From NCBI RefSeq assembly GCF_018736085.1, contig NZ_CP076134.1, positions 4,536,501-4,600,500 on the forward strand: DNA of 64,000 nt. Direction: 5' to 3'. Shown one piece after another: positions 1 to 10,029 of the stretch; the first letter of the stretch is position 1, and every line of letters begins with the position of its first letter. This stretch comes from Bradyrhizobium sediminis (GTDB taxonomy: Bacteria; Pseudomonadota; Alphaproteobacteria; Rhizobiales; Xanthobacteraceae). The notes below the pieces were generated by a model that saw only the letters and a list, made by a program, of their open reading frames with translations, searched no databases and was not told the DNA's origin. The position numbers and the translations under genes are program-made.

Positions 1-459
1 CCGGTCCCGCTGGACAAGGACGGGGTGCCGGTGCTGACCGCCGATCCGGACGCACTGCTCGACATCCAGGAAAAGATCCGGGTGGCGCTGCGCAACGTCG
101 ACAGGATCATCGCCGACAATCAGGTGGCGGTGAAGGATACGCTGCGGAATTTCGAGACCTTCACCGCGACGCTCGCGGGTAACGGCGAACGGATCACCGA
201 GATCGTCTCTGCCGCCGACAACGCCCTGGCGGGCGTCGACAGCGGCCTAGCCAGGACCGACAAGTTTCTGGCGAGCCTCGGCAGCGCCAAATATGGCGGC
301 GACCTGCTGCCGACCGTGATTTCGCTTCGCGAGCTGATCGAAAGTTTCGACAAGCGCTCCGGCGCCTTGATGGCGGACACCCGCCGCATGCTCCACGATG
401 TCAGCCAGTCCATCAGCAAGACGGACCAGAAGTCTGGCGGCCGCCCCGCCCGACGCTAG
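1..459 (+). CDS. MCE/MlaD-family lipid-transport protein, C-terminal fragment
   Basis: The frame is open from base 1, so the gene starts upstream and only its last 152 residues are visible. The fragment is helical, with long amphipathic stretches rich in Ala, Asp and Arg and no membrane segment. This resembles the C-terminal helical part of MlaD/PqiB-type substrate-binding proteins, which sit in the periplasm and move lipids between membranes with an ABC transporter. The conserved MCE beta domain would lie upstream and cannot be seen, so the family call rests on the helical tail alone. A GTG at 25 is internal and is unlikely to be the real start. Confidence 0.55.
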   Translation, partial: PVPLDKDGVPVLTADPDALLDIQEKIRVALRNVDRIIADNQVAVKDTLRNFETFTATLAGNGERITEIVSAADNALAGVDSGLARTDKFLASLGSAKYGGDLLPTVISLRELIESFDKRSGALMADTRRMLHDVSQSISKTDQKSGGRPARR

Positions 460-546
460 CGTGCCGGGGGCCTGCGGCGGAGGTTGACGCTCGCTCCGCT
501 CTGTCACACCATCACGGCCAAGACCCCCGAAAGAAGGTTCGCCGAC

Positions 547-1764
547 GTGCACGACAAGACCACGCCTACAACACCCCCGCCGCCGACCGTGAACCGCGCG
601 CAGAGCGCGGTGCCGCGCGCCTTGCGGCGCTATCTGTCGCTCGACGATTTCGAGGCGACCGCCCGCCGCCGGCTGCCGAAATTCCTCTACGGCTACATCT
701 CCGGCGGCGCCGAGACCGATGCTGCGGTGCGCGACAATCGAAAAGCCTTCGACGAATACGGCTTCGTGCCGCGCGTGCTCAACGACGTTTCCGGCCGCGA
801 TCAGACCACGACGCTGTTCGGCAAGACCTATGCGTCACCGTTCGGCATTCCGCCGATGGGCTCGTCGGCGCTGTGCGCCTATCGCGGCGACATCGTGCTG
901 ACGCGCGCGGCCGCCGCGATGAATCTGCCGATGATCCTGAGCGCGTCGTCCCTGATCACGCTTGAGGAGGTCAAGCGCGCCAATCCCGATGCCTGGTACC
1001 AGGCTTACCTCGCCGGCGTCCCCTCGCGCATCGAGCCGATGGTCGACCGGGTCGCTGCCGCCGGCTACGACACCTTCGTCGTCACCGCCGACGTGCCGGT
1101 GCCGCCCAACCGCGAGAACAACATCCGCAACGGCTTCCAGGTCCCGCTGGCGATCACGCCGCGCGTCCTCTGGGACACGATCACGCATCCGCACTGGCTG
1201 TTCGGCACCTGGGCGCGCACGCTGATGAATCACGGCATGCCGCATTTCGAGAACATGGACGCCAAGCAGGGTCCGCCGGTGCTCTCCAAAAACCTGATGC
1301 GCAACATCGGTCACCGCGACCAGCTCTCCTGGAAGCATGTCGAGCTGATCCGCAAGCGCTGGAAGGGCAAGCTCGTCGTCAAGGGCCTGATCTCGCCACA
1401 GGATGCGCGGATCGCGCGCGAGAGCGGCGTCGACGGCGTGATGGTCTCCAACCATGGCGGCCGCCAGCTCGACTGCACCGTGTCGGCGCTGCGCATGCTG
1501 CCGGAGATATCAGCCGAAGCCCACGGCATGACCGTGATGCTCGACGGCGGTATCCGGCGCGGCACCGACGTCATCAAGGCCCTGGCGCTCGGCGCCGACT
1601 TCGTCTTCGTCGGCCGGCCGCTACTCTACGCCGCGGTCGCCGGCAGCGAAGCCGGGGTAACTCGCGCGCTGACGCTACTCAAGGACGAGATCGACCGCGA
1701 TCTGGCGCTGCTCGGCATCCGCAAAATCAGCGAAATAACGCCCGACCTGGTGCGGCGGTTTTAG
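547..1764 (+). CDS. FMN-dependent alpha-hydroxy-acid oxidase/dehydrogenase (LldD family)
   Basis: This 405-residue TIM-barrel flavoenzyme would oxidise an L-2-hydroxy acid such as L-lactate or glycolate to the 2-oxo acid. Family hallmarks are visible: an early FMN-site segment GGAETDAAVRDN, the catalytic/FMN motif VSNHGGRQLD, and the phosphate-binding DGGIRRGTDVIKALALGA near the C-terminus. I chose the GTG at 547 because an AAGAAGG ribosome-binding site lies about 9 bases upstream; a TTG at 484 gives a longer but unsupported N-terminus. Its stop codon overlaps the stop of the convergent DUF1330 gene. A second paralogue lies at 40863. The exact substrate cannot be read from sequence. Confidence 0.88.
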   Translation: MHDKTTPTTPPPPTVNRAQSAVPRALRRYLSLDDFEATARRRLPKFLYGYISGGAETDAAVRDNRKAFDEYGFVPRVLNDVSGRDQTTTLFGKTYASPFGIPPMGSSALCAYRGDIVLTRAAAAMNLPMILSASSLITLEEVKRANPDAWYQAYLAGVPSRIEPMVDRVAAAGYDTFVVTADVPVPPNRENNIRNGFQVPLAITPRVLWDTITHPHWLFGTWARTLMNHGMPHFENMDAKQGPPVLSKNLMRNIGHRDQLSWKHVELIRKRWKGKLVVKGLISPQDARIARESGVDGVMVSNHGGRQLDCTVSALRMLPEISAEAHGMTVMLDGGIRRGTDVIKALALGADFVFVGRPLLYAAVAGSEAGVTRALTLLKDEIDRDLALLGIRKISEITPDLVRRF

Positions 1765-2162
1765 CCGATCTTGAACTTACTGTACGACTCCTTCGTGCAG
1801 ATGATGACATGCTCGGCGCAGCCGTTGCGGCGGTGCGGGTCACAACGATTTTCGTAATCGGCCGAGGTCATCATGTCGATGAAGGCGGCCACCGACGGGT
1901 AATACACCAGCGCCAGATAGTCCCACTGATTGCCGTCGGGCCTGCCGAGTGCGACCGCCTTGGCGTCGCCGGTCCACAGCAGCGTGCCGCCGCGCGCCTT
2001 GATCATCGGCACGGTAAGCGCGCTGTAGCGCAGATACGCATCCCAGCCCGAGCCGTCGCCGTCGAGCGAGCGCGGGTGGAACCGCATCAGGTTCACCATC
2101 ACGACCGGCCCCTGATGCTCCAGCTCCTCCAGACCTCTGATATTCAACAGATCCACGCCCAT
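1761..2162 (-). CDS. DUF1330/NIPSNAP-like protein
   Basis: This 133-residue cytoplasmic protein has the dimeric alpha-beta barrel pattern of DUF1330 proteins: VVMVNLMRF near the N-terminus, a central GDAKAVALG, and WDYLALVYYPS followed by AFIDMMTSADY. The family's biochemical role is not settled. The ATG at 2162 is preceded by GAGGAG, which favours it over the much longer open frame that runs back to 2468 through the divergent transporter gene. The gene is divergent from the DMT transporter across a 96-base gap that probably holds both promoters. Confidence 0.8.
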   Translation of the reverse strand: MGVDLLNIRGLEELEHQGPVVMVNLMRFHPRSLDGDGSGWDAYLRYSALTVPMIKARGGTLLWTGDAKAVALGRPDGNQWDYLALVYYPSVAAFIDMMTSADYENRCDPHRRNGCAEHVIICTKESYSKFKIG

Positions 2163-2258
2163 GGCCGCTCCTCGTTCGCTTTGATTCCGGCATTGTAGCA
2201 TTGCGGATGCAGGACTTGTCGCGGGGCGCAAATCCGGCACAACTCGTCCCTGAAGCAC

Positions 2259-3194
2259 ATGACAATTCCCGCGCCGGCGCCATCTGCCCCCGATCCGGTC
2301 AGGTGGCTCAATAACCAGCCCTATCTGCTCTTGAGCCTGACCTCGCTGTTCTGGGCCGGCAATATCGTGCTCGCGCGCTATGTCGCCGGACACGTGCCGC
2401 CGATGACGCTGTCCTGCGTCCGCTGGATCGGCGCCTTCCTGATGCTGATGCCGTTTGCCTGGCCGCATCTGAAGCGGGACTGGCCGGCGCTACGCGCCCG
2501 CCTGCCCCTGATGGTGGCGCTGTCGGCCACGGGTTTCGCCTTCAACAATGCGATTTCCTACTGGGCTCTGCAATATACCGAGGCGCTGAATGCGCTGCTG
2601 ATCCAGTCCTCCGGACCGCTGTTCGTGGCGCTGTGGGCGCTGACGCTGTTCGGGGTGCGGCTGACCTGGGCACAGCTCGCCGGCATCATGATCTCGCTCG
2701 CCGGCGTGCTCACCATCCTCCTGCGCGGCGACTTCGCGGCGCTGGTCAGCATCCGTTTCAACCGGGGCGACGTGATGTTCGCCGGCGCGGTGGTGAGTTT
2801 CGGGCTGTATTCGGCGCTGATGACGCGACGACCGAAGACGCATCAACTGTCGCTGATTTCCTTCACCATCGGCTGCGGCGCGCTGTTGCTGCTGCCGTTC
2901 TCGATCTGGGAATTTTCCACCGGCGTCAGGCTGCAACCCGATCTGCTGACGGCCGCGACGCTGAGCTACGTCGTGATCTTTCCCTCCACGCTGGCATACC
3001 TGTTCTTCAACCGCGGCATCGCACTGATCGGGCCGAACCGCGCCGCGCCGTTTCTTCATCTGGTACCGGTGTTCGGCTCGGCGATGGCGATTCTGCTGCT
3101 CGGCGAGCAGCCGCGGCTGTTTCATCTGATCGGCTATCTGCTGGTGCTGGCGGGCGTGGTGATCGCCTCGCGGCAGGCGTCGGCCGCAGCCTGA
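2259..3194 (+). CDS. DMT-superfamily (EamA) transporter
   Basis: This 311-residue inner-membrane protein has about ten hydrophobic segments in two EamA repeats, each with the conserved pattern of small residues (for example FWAGNIVLARYVAG near residue 30 and a second repeat from about residue 160). The C-terminus ends with a helix followed by SRQASAAA. EamA proteins usually export metabolites or amino acids, but the substrate cannot be assigned. The gene stands alone, divergent from the DUF1330 gene and 93 bases before a TctC-type receptor that has its own ribosome-binding site. Confidence 0.88.
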   Translation: MTIPAPAPSAPDPVRWLNNQPYLLLSLTSLFWAGNIVLARYVAGHVPPMTLSCVRWIGAFLMLMPFAWPHLKRDWPALRARLPLMVALSATGFAFNNAISYWALQYTEALNALLIQSSGPLFVALWALTLFGVRLTWAQLAGIMISLAGVLTILLRGDFAALVSIRFNRGDVMFAGAVVSFGLYSALMTRRPKTHQLSLISFTIGCGALLLLPFSIWEFSTGVRLQPDLLTAATLSYVVIFPSTLAYLFFNRGIALIGPNRAAPFLHLVPVFGSAMAILLLGEQPRLFHLIGYLLVLAGVVIASRQASAAA

Positions 3195-3287
3195 CCTGCG
3201 GCTGGCGCATGGCACAGGCTTTTGTTTTCGCCTCGGGCAGGCTAGCGTGCCGGCATAACCAGAAAGCCCCATGGGAGATGAAACGGA

Positions 3288-4268
3288 ATGATTTCGCTAT
3301 CGACACAATGCCTGCGTGCAGCCGCCGCGTTTGCACTGATCTTCGCCGGACTGACATCCACTGCTTCCGCGCAGGCACCCTATCCGAACCGTAACATCAC
3401 CCTGGTATTGCCGTTCGCCGCCGGCAGCGGCACCGACACCACGACCCGCATCATTTCGAAAGAACTCGGCACGGCCCTCGGCGTGAGCATGGTGATCGAA
3501 AACAAGCCGGGCGCCAGTGGCTCGATCGCGGCGAGCTATGTCGCCCGGTCCGCGCCGGACGGCTACACGCTGATCGTGACGACGAATACACCGCATTCGG
3601 CAAATCCATATTTGCTGAAGAACATGACTTACGATCCGATCAAGGACTTCACGCCGATCGCGCGGACCGGCGATCTGCCCTTCATGCTGGTGATCAATCC
3701 GGAAATTCCGGCGAACTCGGTGGCCGAGCTGATCGCGCTGGCCAAGAAGGAACCGGGCAAGTTCTCCTATGCCAGCGGCAGTTCGGCGGCGATCGTGTCA
3801 GGCGCGACGTTTGCCCGCCTTGCCGGCATCGATCTGCTTCACGTTCCCTACAAGAGCTCGCCGCCGGCTCTCACCGACCTGATCGCCGGCCGCGTCTCGA
3901 TGATGTTCATCGATGTCCTTACCGGCCTGCCCCACGTCAAAGGCAAGGCGCTGAAGGCGCTTGCGGTCACGACCAAGCAGCCCTCGGCCCTGCTGCCCCA
4001 CCTTCCCACCATGGATGCCACGGTGAAAGGCTTCGACATCACGTCGTGGCAGGGTTACCTCGGCCCGGCCAATATGCCGAAAGATATCGTCACCAGGCTG
4101 AACGCGGAAATCCGCAAGGTGGTCGAGCGGCCGGACGTCAAGAGTCAGCTCGCCGAGCGCGGCATGGAAGCGTTCTCGGGCACCCCTGAAGAGTTCGATG
4201 CGTTCCTGAAAGAGCAGCTGCTGGTGTGGGAAAAGCTGATCGCAAACGCGGGAATCGAGAAGCAGTGA
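3288..4268 (+). CDS. Tripartite tricarboxylate transporter substrate-binding protein (Bug/TctC family)
   Basis: This 326-residue periplasmic receptor has a Sec signal peptide (about residues 1-29, ending near ASAQA) followed by the typical Bug start YPNRNITLVLPFAAGSGTD. Further family motifs are ENKPGASGSIAA and a central PYKSSPPALTDLIAGRVSMMF. Bug receptors bind carboxylates or related small acids. The TctA and TctB membrane partners are not nearby, as is common for the many orphan Bug genes of soil proteobacteria. The start ATG follows a GGGAGATG stretch. A palindromic repeat lies immediately downstream. Confidence 0.9.
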   Translation: MISLSTQCLRAAAAFALIFAGLTSTASAQAPYPNRNITLVLPFAAGSGTDTTTRIISKELGTALGVSMVIENKPGASGSIAASYVARSAPDGYTLIVTTNTPHSANPYLLKNMTYDPIKDFTPIARTGDLPFMLVINPEIPANSVAELIALAKKEPGKFSYASGSSAAIVSGATFARLAGIDLLHVPYKSSPPALTDLIAGRVSMMFIDVLTGLPHVKGKALKALAVTTKQPSALLPHLPTMDATVKGFDITSWQGYLGPANMPKDIVTRLNAEIRKVVERPDVKSQLAERGMEAFSGTPEEFDAFLKEQLLVWEKLIANAGIEKQ

Positions 4269-4292
4269 GATGCGGCTCGCCTAGATAGTTGC

Positions 4293-4408
4293 CGTCATGG
4301 CCGGGCTTGACCCGGCCATCCACGCCTTTCCGTCGCTACCACGAAGAGAGTGGATGCCCGGGACGTCTAGCGCGAAGACGCGCTTCGCGCTTCTGCCCGG
4401 GCATGACG
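4293..4408. repeat. Dispersed palindromic (REP-like) intergenic repeat
   Basis: Two inverted-repeat arms occur in tandem: a short hairpin built on ATGGCCGGG...CCCGGCCAT, then a longer arm running from TGGATGCCCGGGACG to CCCGGGCATGACG with an inner GCGAAGACGCGCTTCGCGC palindrome. Related arms recur at 42917-42988 and 32459-32566. It lies between convergent genes, the usual place for such elements. Confidence 0.8.
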
Positions 4409-4423
4409 CGAGTGCAATCTTGC

Positions 4424-6109
4424 CTACGCCGCGCGGACCTTGGCCAGGAATCCGTCGACCGCGCTGCGCAGCATGCCGGACTGATTGTCGAGCTCGCGGG
4501 CGTTCGAGAGCACCTCGGAGGCGGCGGTGCCGGTGGCTGCCGCCGCTGACGTGACGCCGCCGATATGGGCGCTGATCTCGTTCGACCCGGCCGCGACTGA
4601 CTGGATGTTGCGGGCGATCTCGCGGGTCGCGTCGCCCTGCTGCTCGATCGATGTCGAGATGCCGTTCGTGATCTCGCTCATCTGCGCAATGGTCTCGCTG
4701 ATGCCGCTGATCGCGGTCACCGCCTCTCCGGTGGATGCCTGCATGGCGGCGACCTGGGCCGATATTTCCTCGGTGGCCTTGGCGGTTTGGTTGGCGAGCG
4801 CCTTCACCTCGGAAGCCACCACCGCGAAGCCACGGCCGGATTCGCCGGCCCGCGCCGCTTCGATGGTGGCGTTGAGCGCCAGGAGATTGGTTTGCGCCGC
4901 GATCGAGTGGATCAGCTTGACCACCTCGCCGATCTTCTCAGCGCCGGTCGACAGCGCCTGCACGGTGGCGTTGGTGCGCTCGGCGTCCCCCACCGCCTTG
5001 CTGGCGATTTCGCTGGAGCGGCTCACCTGCCGGGAAATCTCGCTGACCGAGCTGGACAGCTCTTCCGCGGCGGCCGCGACCGTTCCGACATTGTTCGAAG
5101 AGCTCTGCGACGCCGCCCCGACGGTAGCCGCACGCGCGCTGGCGTCGCTCGCGGTGGCGGTCATGGACTGCGCCGTGGTCTGCATGTCTGCCGCCGCCGT
5201 CGACACCGAGCGGACGATGCCGTTGACGCTGCGCTCGAAGTCGCCCGCGAGGCTCTCCATGGCCGCCCGGCGCTCGGCCGCGGCGTGGGCCTGGGTTTCG
5301 GCCTCGGCCTTTTCCAGCCCGCGAATCCGTAGCGCGTTGTCCTTGAATATCTGGACGGTCGCGGCCATCGCGCCGACCTCGTCACCGCGACCGATGCCGG
5401 GAATGTCGCCTTCCAGCGAACCATGGGCCAGCGCCTGCATGCGGTCGCCGAGCTGACCGAGCGGCCGGCTGATGCTGCGGCCGATCATCCAGGCAATGCC
5501 GCCCGCGATCACGCCGATGCCGAGAATGGCGAGACCGAGCATCCACATGATCGGCCTCAGCTTGGCGTCGATATCGTCGATATAGGCCCCGGTGCCGATA
5601 AACATGTTCCAGCCAGGAACTGCAACGGCATACGATATCTTGCGCGTGATGTCCTCCTGACCTGGCTTCCGGTATTCATAGGTCAGGGTGACCTCGCCCT
5701 TTGCAGCCACGCCGTCACGCAATTCGCGCGCAAGCTTTCTGCCATTGGTCTCGACATCGAGGCGGTTCTGACCGTGCTGCTTGGAGTCGGGCGTCATCAG
5801 CGCAACGCCTTCCATCGTATAACCGAACAGATAGCCGGCCCCCTTGTCGAAGGTCATCGAATTCCCGCGGCGCGCAAATTCGGCGATCGCGGCTTCCTTG
5901 GTCAGCTTGCCGGCCTCGACTTCCTTCTGCAGCCCGGCCGCCAGGTTACGCCCGATCTCGACGATGGCCTTGGTCTGTTCGATGCGGGCGTTGAGCATCT
6001 CGCGCTGCATCAGATAGCTTGCGAGAGCGCCGGCGATGCAAAGGCCGAACAATGCCACCCCCACCAAAATGCCGAGTTTGGGGGCAATCTTCAGATGGTT
6101 CAGCTTCAC
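4424..6109 (-). CDS. Methyl-accepting chemotaxis protein with periplasmic single-Cache domain
   Basis: This 561-residue receptor has an N-terminal membrane segment (about 13-33), a periplasmic Cache-type ligand domain (about 35-185, with [15 protein letters not shown] and [16 protein letters not shown] typical of the sCache_2 group), a second membrane segment near 190-212, a HAMP domain, and a long coiled-coil signalling domain. The tip carries [16 protein letters not shown], which contacts CheA and CheW. I chose the GTG at 6109 because GGAGAAA lies just upstream; the longer frame to 6229 lacks such support. No C-terminal CheR-tethering pentapeptide is apparent. Cache domains of this group often bind small organic acids, but the ligand is not known. 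Confidence 0.92.
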   Translation of the reverse strand: MKLNHLKIAPKLGILVGVALFGLCIAGALASYLMQREMLNARIEQTKAIVEIGRNLAAGLQKEVEAGKLTKEAAIAEFARRGNSMTFDKGAGYLFGYTMEGVALMTPDSKQHGQNRLDVETNGRKLARELRDGVAAKGEVTLTYEYRKPGQEDITRKISYAVAVPGWNMFIGTGAYIDDIDAKLRPIMWMLGLAILGIGVIAGGIAWMIGRSISRPLGQLGDRMQALAHGSLEGDIPGIGRGDEVGAMAATVQIFKDNALRIRGLEKAEAETQAHAAAERRAAMESLAGDFERSVNGIVRSVSTAAADMQTTAQSMTATASDASARAATVGAASQSSSNNVGTVAAAAEELSSSVSEISRQVSRSSEIASKAVGDAERTNATVQALSTGAEKIGEVVKLIHSIAAQTNLLALNATIEAARAGESGRGFAVVASEVKALANQTAKATEEISAQVAAMQASTGEAVTAISGISETIAQMSEITNGISTSIEQQGDATREIARNIQSVAAGSNEISAHIGGVTSAAAATGTAASEVLSNARELDNQSGMLRSAVDGFLAKVRAA

Positions 6110-6350
6110 AGTGTTTCTCCAGGGATTTTGGCGCGGGGTGGCGCGCGATTCGCGGAATGAGTCCCAACACGGTATAGTGAAAGCCTTTAGCGCTTTGTTA
6201 CTCGGCCGCCCGTAGAAGCCCGGACGCAAATGCCGCTTTTTTCCGCAGGTCGCCGGAATTGTGCGAGGCTGAGAATGCTGGAAACGCGAGGCAGCGGCGA
6301 CGTGTCGCCGTCATAACCAACACCGAAGCGTCAAATCGGGGAGAGCAAGA

Positions 6351-7394
6351 ATGCCGAAATTCAGAGTGCTGACGCCGAAAGGCGCGAGTTTTACGGTCGC
6401 CGGCGGCGGTTATGCGCTCGAAAGAGAGGCGCTCGACCCGATCGACGCCGAGATCATCGAGGCCCCGGCCAACGAGGCGGAATTCATCGCCGCCGCCCGG
6501 ACCGCCGATGCGATCTACGCCAAGGGCATGCCGATCACCAGGACCATCATCGACGCCCTGGAAAACTGCAAGGTCATCACGCTCGGCACCGTCGGCGTCG
6601 ACAGCGTCGACGTGAAGGCCGCCACCGCGCGCGGCATCCCCGTCACCAATGTTCCCGACACTTTCATCGAGGAAGTCGCCGACCACGCCATGATGCTGCT
6701 GCTGGCGGGCTTTCGCCGGCTGGTCGCACAGGACCGAATGGTCCGCGAGGGCCGATGGTCCGAGGGCCGCCCGGCGCTGCTGAAGATTCCCCGGCTGATG
6801 GGGCAAACGCTGGGTTTCATTTCGTTCGGCCGGGTGGCGCGCGCCGTGGCCAAGCGCGCGGCGCCGTTCGGGCTGCGGATGATGGCCTATGATCCCTTCA
6901 TTCAGGAGACCCTGATTTCCGACCATGGCGTGATGCCGGCAACCTTGTCGGAAGTGCTGTCGCAATCGGATTTCCTGTCGATGCATGCTCCGGCGCGGCC
7001 GGAGGTCCACCACATGCTCGGCGAAAAGCATTTTCGGCAGATGAAGCCGGGCGCGGTGTTCATCAATACCGGCCGCGGCGCGACCGTGGACGAAGAGGCG
7101 CTGGTCAAGGCGCTGCAGGAAGGCTGGATCGCGCACGCCGCCCTCGACGTGCTGGAGACGGAACCGCCCTCCCACAACAATCCGATGCTGGGCATGGAGA
7201 ACGTGACGCTGACGGCTCATGTCGCTTCCGCTTCGGCGCGCTTCGACGAAGCGCGCAAGCGCCGCGTCGGCCACGAATTGTCATTGGTCCTGCAAGGCAT
7301 GTGGCCGGCAAGCTGCGTCAATCCGTCGGTGCTGCAAAATACTTCGCTTCGGCGTTGGCAACCCGTCAGCATCGACCGCGGCCCCAACAGCTAG
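6351..7394 (+). CDS. NAD-dependent D-2-hydroxyacid dehydrogenase
   Basis: This 347-residue protein belongs to the D-isomer-specific 2-hydroxyacid dehydrogenase family. The catalytic triad is visible: Arg in NTGRGATVDEEAL, Glu in DVLETEPP and His in LTAHVASAS. The Rossmann loop is unusual, reading TLGFISFGRVARA where most members have GxGxxG. This looks like the CtbP-like branch. The last 30 or so residues after the dimerisation helix (from about VNPSVL) are not recognisable and may be strain-specific. The start ATG follows GGGGAGAGCAAG. The gene is divergent from the chemotaxis receptor and is the last one before the aio cluster. Confidence 0.85.
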   Translation: MPKFRVLTPKGASFTVAGGGYALEREALDPIDAEIIEAPANEAEFIAAARTADAIYAKGMPITRTIIDALENCKVITLGTVGVDSVDVKAATARGIPVTNVPDTFIEEVADHAMMLLLAGFRRLVAQDRMVREGRWSEGRPALLKIPRLMGQTLGFISFGRVARAVAKRAAPFGLRMMAYDPFIQETLISDHGVMPATLSEVLSQSDFLSMHAPARPEVHHMLGEKHFRQMKPGAVFINTGRGATVDEEALVKALQEGWIAHAALDVLETEPPSHNNPMLGMENVTLTAHVASASARFDEARKRRVGHELSLVLQGMWPASCVNPSVLQNTSLRRWQPVSIDRGPNS

Positions 7395-7693
7395 CTACTG
7401 CCAAGGGCCATCGGCGTTCCCGACCGAGCTGGTGTCGGGCGGCCTCTATCGGCGCGTTGATGGTCGCCTCCCGCCAGCGTGATGTTCCAGTCGCTGTTCG
7501 TCGAGCGGCGAAGGACGAGCATGGCGGCCCACGCCGCAGGTTCGAACGCCTCCCATGTTTGTCGGCGGGGCGCCCGCATCGTCAGCGCTTCGAGGGGGAG
7601 CCGGACGCAGGCATAAGACCTCGACAGCCTGTTCCAAACATTTCGAATATACGCTAGTATTGCAGGCAAAACTCGAAGAAAATTGGGAGGTTC
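7395..7693. other. Intergenic left boundary of the aio cluster
   Basis: These 299 bases hold no gene I can support. The last 50 bases are AT-richer than the surroundings and should carry the aioX promoter, but no clear -35/-10 or -24/-12 pair stands out. The transition from the high-GC dehydrogenase gene to the lower-GC aio genes falls here. It could be the left edge of an acquired segment, although no direct repeat or tRNA marks it. Confidence 0.4.
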
Positions 7694-8578
7694 ATGAATT
7701 TCAGCTTGGACCATCGACTGCATCGGCGGGCGCTTCTGCGCGCGAGCGCATGTGCGCTATTGGCACCGGCTTTAGGCGCGCCGGCGGCGGCGCAGGCATC
7801 CGGACGTATTCGATTTGGTCTTACGCCCGTATTTCTTACCAATGACCTTGAGCTTCTCGGGCGCTTGCAGTCATATCTTCAGCGCGCAACGGGGCATCCG
7901 GTTGAGCTGGTTACCCGGCGCACATATCAGGAAATCACCACTCTCCTCACCACGAGCCAACTCGATGCCGCCTGGATTTGCGGATTTCCGTATGTTGCGC
8001 ATCGCTCCGAACTCCAGCTTGTTGCGGTCCCACTCTGGCACCACAAGCCACTTTATCGATCGTATCTGATTGTCGATCGCGGCCGTGGGGGTAGCGGACT
8101 TCTTGATCTCCGAGGCGACATCCATGCGTTTTCGGATCCTGACTCCAATTCCGGATTTCTCGTCACGCGATCGGCCCTCGCCGAGCGCGGTCTCAGGCCA
8201 GAAACGTTCTTCGCGAAAACCTTCTTCACTTACGGCCACCGCGATGTGATCCGAGCGGTCTCGTCCGGACTTGCCGGGTCAGGGTCGGTGGATGGCTACA
8301 TTTATGACGTTGTTGGCGAGATCGAACCCGATTTGACAGCCGGCACCCGCGTTCTGACGGCATCGGAGTTGCTTGGCTTTCCTCCCATCGCCGCGCCAAG
8401 GGTTCCGCTCAATCAGGTTCGCCTGAATGCACTCGTCAAGGCACTGTGGGAAATGAACAAGGACGACGAAGGTCGAGCCGTCCTGAAGATGCTGCGCCTG
8501 GATGGTTTCGGTGCGGAGGACCCCGCCTCTTTCGATGCAATCGCATCGAAGGCGGCTCTTGTCGCAGCTGCGGGATAA
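7694..8578 (+). CDS. aioX: Periplasmic arsenite-binding sensor protein
   Basis: This 294-residue PhnD/phosphonate-binding-like protein has an export signal with twin arginines (HRRALLRASA) and an Ala-rich cleavage region. Apart from Cys20 in the signal, the only cysteine is Cys96 in WICGFPY. AioX of Agrobacterium is known to bind arsenite through one conserved cysteine, and this is the obvious counterpart. AioX presents arsenite to the periplasmic domain of AioS to switch on the oxidase genes. It heads a tight aioX-aioS-aioR run with only 5 bases before aioS. The start ATG follows TTGGGAGG. The assignment depends on the adjacent aioBA genes as much as on the protein itself. Confidence 0.92.
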   Translation: MNFSLDHRLHRRALLRASACALLAPALGAPAAAQASGRIRFGLTPVFLTNDLELLGRLQSYLQRATGHPVELVTRRTYQEITTLLTTSQLDAAWICGFPYVAHRSELQLVAVPLWHHKPLYRSYLIVDRGRGGSGLLDLRGDIHAFSDPDSNSGFLVTRSALAERGLRPETFFAKTFFTYGHRDVIRAVSSGLAGSGSVDGYIYDVVGEIEPDLTAGTRVLTASELLGFPPIAAPRVPLNQVRLNALVKALWEMNKDDEGRAVLKMLRLDGFGAEDPASFDAIASKAALVAAAG

Positions 8579-8583
8579 CGTAC

Positions 8584-10029
8584 ATGCGTATGCCTCTGGT
8601 GCACTCTTGGCCAATCACGGTGAAGGTCCCCGTTGCGGTCGCTTCGCTGATGTTGCTGGTTGGGCTTGTCTTGTCGGAGCGTGTACTTTCGCGTCTGGGC
8701 AACACGCAGGAAAGCCATCTCATTGAATTATCGCAAAGCTATCTCGATGGGCTATCGTCGGCGATCACTCCTTCCATCCTGCGTGAAGACAATTGGGAGA
8801 TATTCGACGCGATCACCCGGATGCAAACGATCAACAAGAGTCTGCATCCGATGGCAACGATCGTGACAAACGCGGAGGGCGCAGTCATCGCGGCATCCGA
8901 TCCCAGGCAGCATCCCGTCGGATCCATCATCAAGCCGGCCCGGACCGGCAACGAAACGTCTGCAAGTTTCAGCTTCAGTGCGGGCGCGGACAGCGCCAGC
9001 GCCATCCGGGTGTTGTCCTATCCGGGTCGGGTGGCGGGCATCATCTATGCGACATTCGATACACGGCACCTCGCAGCCGAGCGGCGTGACGTGGTCATCG
9101 CACTGGCCTTGACCAACGGGATCCTGACGTTATCCCTGGCCATAGCGGGATGGTTTCTGGTGGCTTTCATGATGCGCCCGGTGCGTATCCTTTCGGAACA
9201 TCTCGGCGTGGCGCAGGAGACACTTGCGGTACCCATTCCCGAAGATGTCGTTTCGAAAACGAGAGGCGAATTCGGACGTCTGTTTCGAGGCTATAACGCT
9301 CTCGTTCGATCGATGAGAGAGCGCGAGGATCTGGGAAAACGTCTCGCCGAGGAAAAGCGTCTTGGAAGCCTGGGACGACTTGCCTCGACGGTCGCGCACG
9401 AAATCAATAATCCGCTCGGAGGAATGTTCAATGCCCTCGCGACACTCAGGTCGCACGGTCACCTCGACAATATTCGCGACAGCAGCCTGGGTTTGCTGGA
9501 GCGCGGCCTGGTCGGCATACGCGACGTCGTCCGCACGACGCTGACCATCTATCGGACCGATGGCGTAACAAGAGAGCTGGCCCCCACGGATATAGAGGAC
9601 CTGGGTCTCCTGATCGCCCCGGAAGCTCGCAGAAAGGGCGTCCAGATCAAGACAGAGAATACGCTGGAGGAAATCGTCCCGCTGTCGAGCACACCGATAA
9701 GACAGGCGGTGCTCAATCTGCTCCTGAACGCCGTCGCAGCGACTCCGGACGGGTCTCAAGTCGATATGTCGGCTGTGGCAGGTCTCCACGAACTCGAAAT
9801 TACCGTTGCGGATCGGGGGCCGGGGTTGCCCGACGCCGCAGCCGAGATCCTCACGAGCCGGCGCGCTGCACCTCCACCGCCTGACGGCGGGGGTTTGGGA
9901 CTCTGGACCACGAGTCGGCTTATCACCGACATCGGCGGCCGGATTGAGGTAGGATATCCCGCACATGGTGGCACCGCCATCACACTTAAGATCCCAATCG
10001 TGCGCATGGAGTTGTCCAATGTCGCATAA
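8584..10029 (+). CDS. aioS: Arsenite-responsive sensor histidine kinase
   Basis: This membrane histidine kinase of 481 residues has one hydrophobic segment near residues 12-32, a periplasmic domain of about 145 residues, a second membrane segment (ALTNGILTLSLAIAGWFLV), a HAMP linker, then HisKA with the phosphorylation motif STVAHEINNPLGG and an HATPase_c domain (N-box LLNLLLNAVAATPD, G-boxes ADRGPGLPD and GGGLGLW). The ATG at 8584 sits just after the aioX stop; a longer frame from 8446 would overlap aioX. The last 11 bases overlap the start of aioR, implying translational coupling. In characterised aio systems this kinase receives the AioX-arsenite signal and phosphorylates AioR. Confidence 0.93.
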   Translation: MRMPLVHSWPITVKVPVAVASLMLLVGLVLSERVLSRLGNTQESHLIELSQSYLDGLSSAITPSILREDNWEIFDAITRMQTINKSLHPMATIVTNAEGAVIAASDPRQHPVGSIIKPARTGNETSASFSFSAGADSASAIRVLSYPGRVAGIIYATFDTRHLAAERRDVVIALALTNGILTLSLAIAGWFLVAFMMRPVRILSEHLGVAQETLAVPIPEDVVSKTRGEFGRLFRGYNALVRSMREREDLGKRLAEEKRLGSLGRLASTVAHEINNPLGGMFNALATLRSHGHLDNIRDSSLGLLERGLVGIRDVVRTTLTIYRTDGVTRELAPTDIEDLGLLIAPEARRKGVQIKTENTLEEIVPLSSTPIRQAVLNLLLNAVAATPDGSQVDMSAVAGLHELEITVADRGPGLPDAAAEILTSRRAAPPPPDGGGLGLWTTSRLITDIGGRIEVGYPAHGGTAITLKIPIVRMELSNVA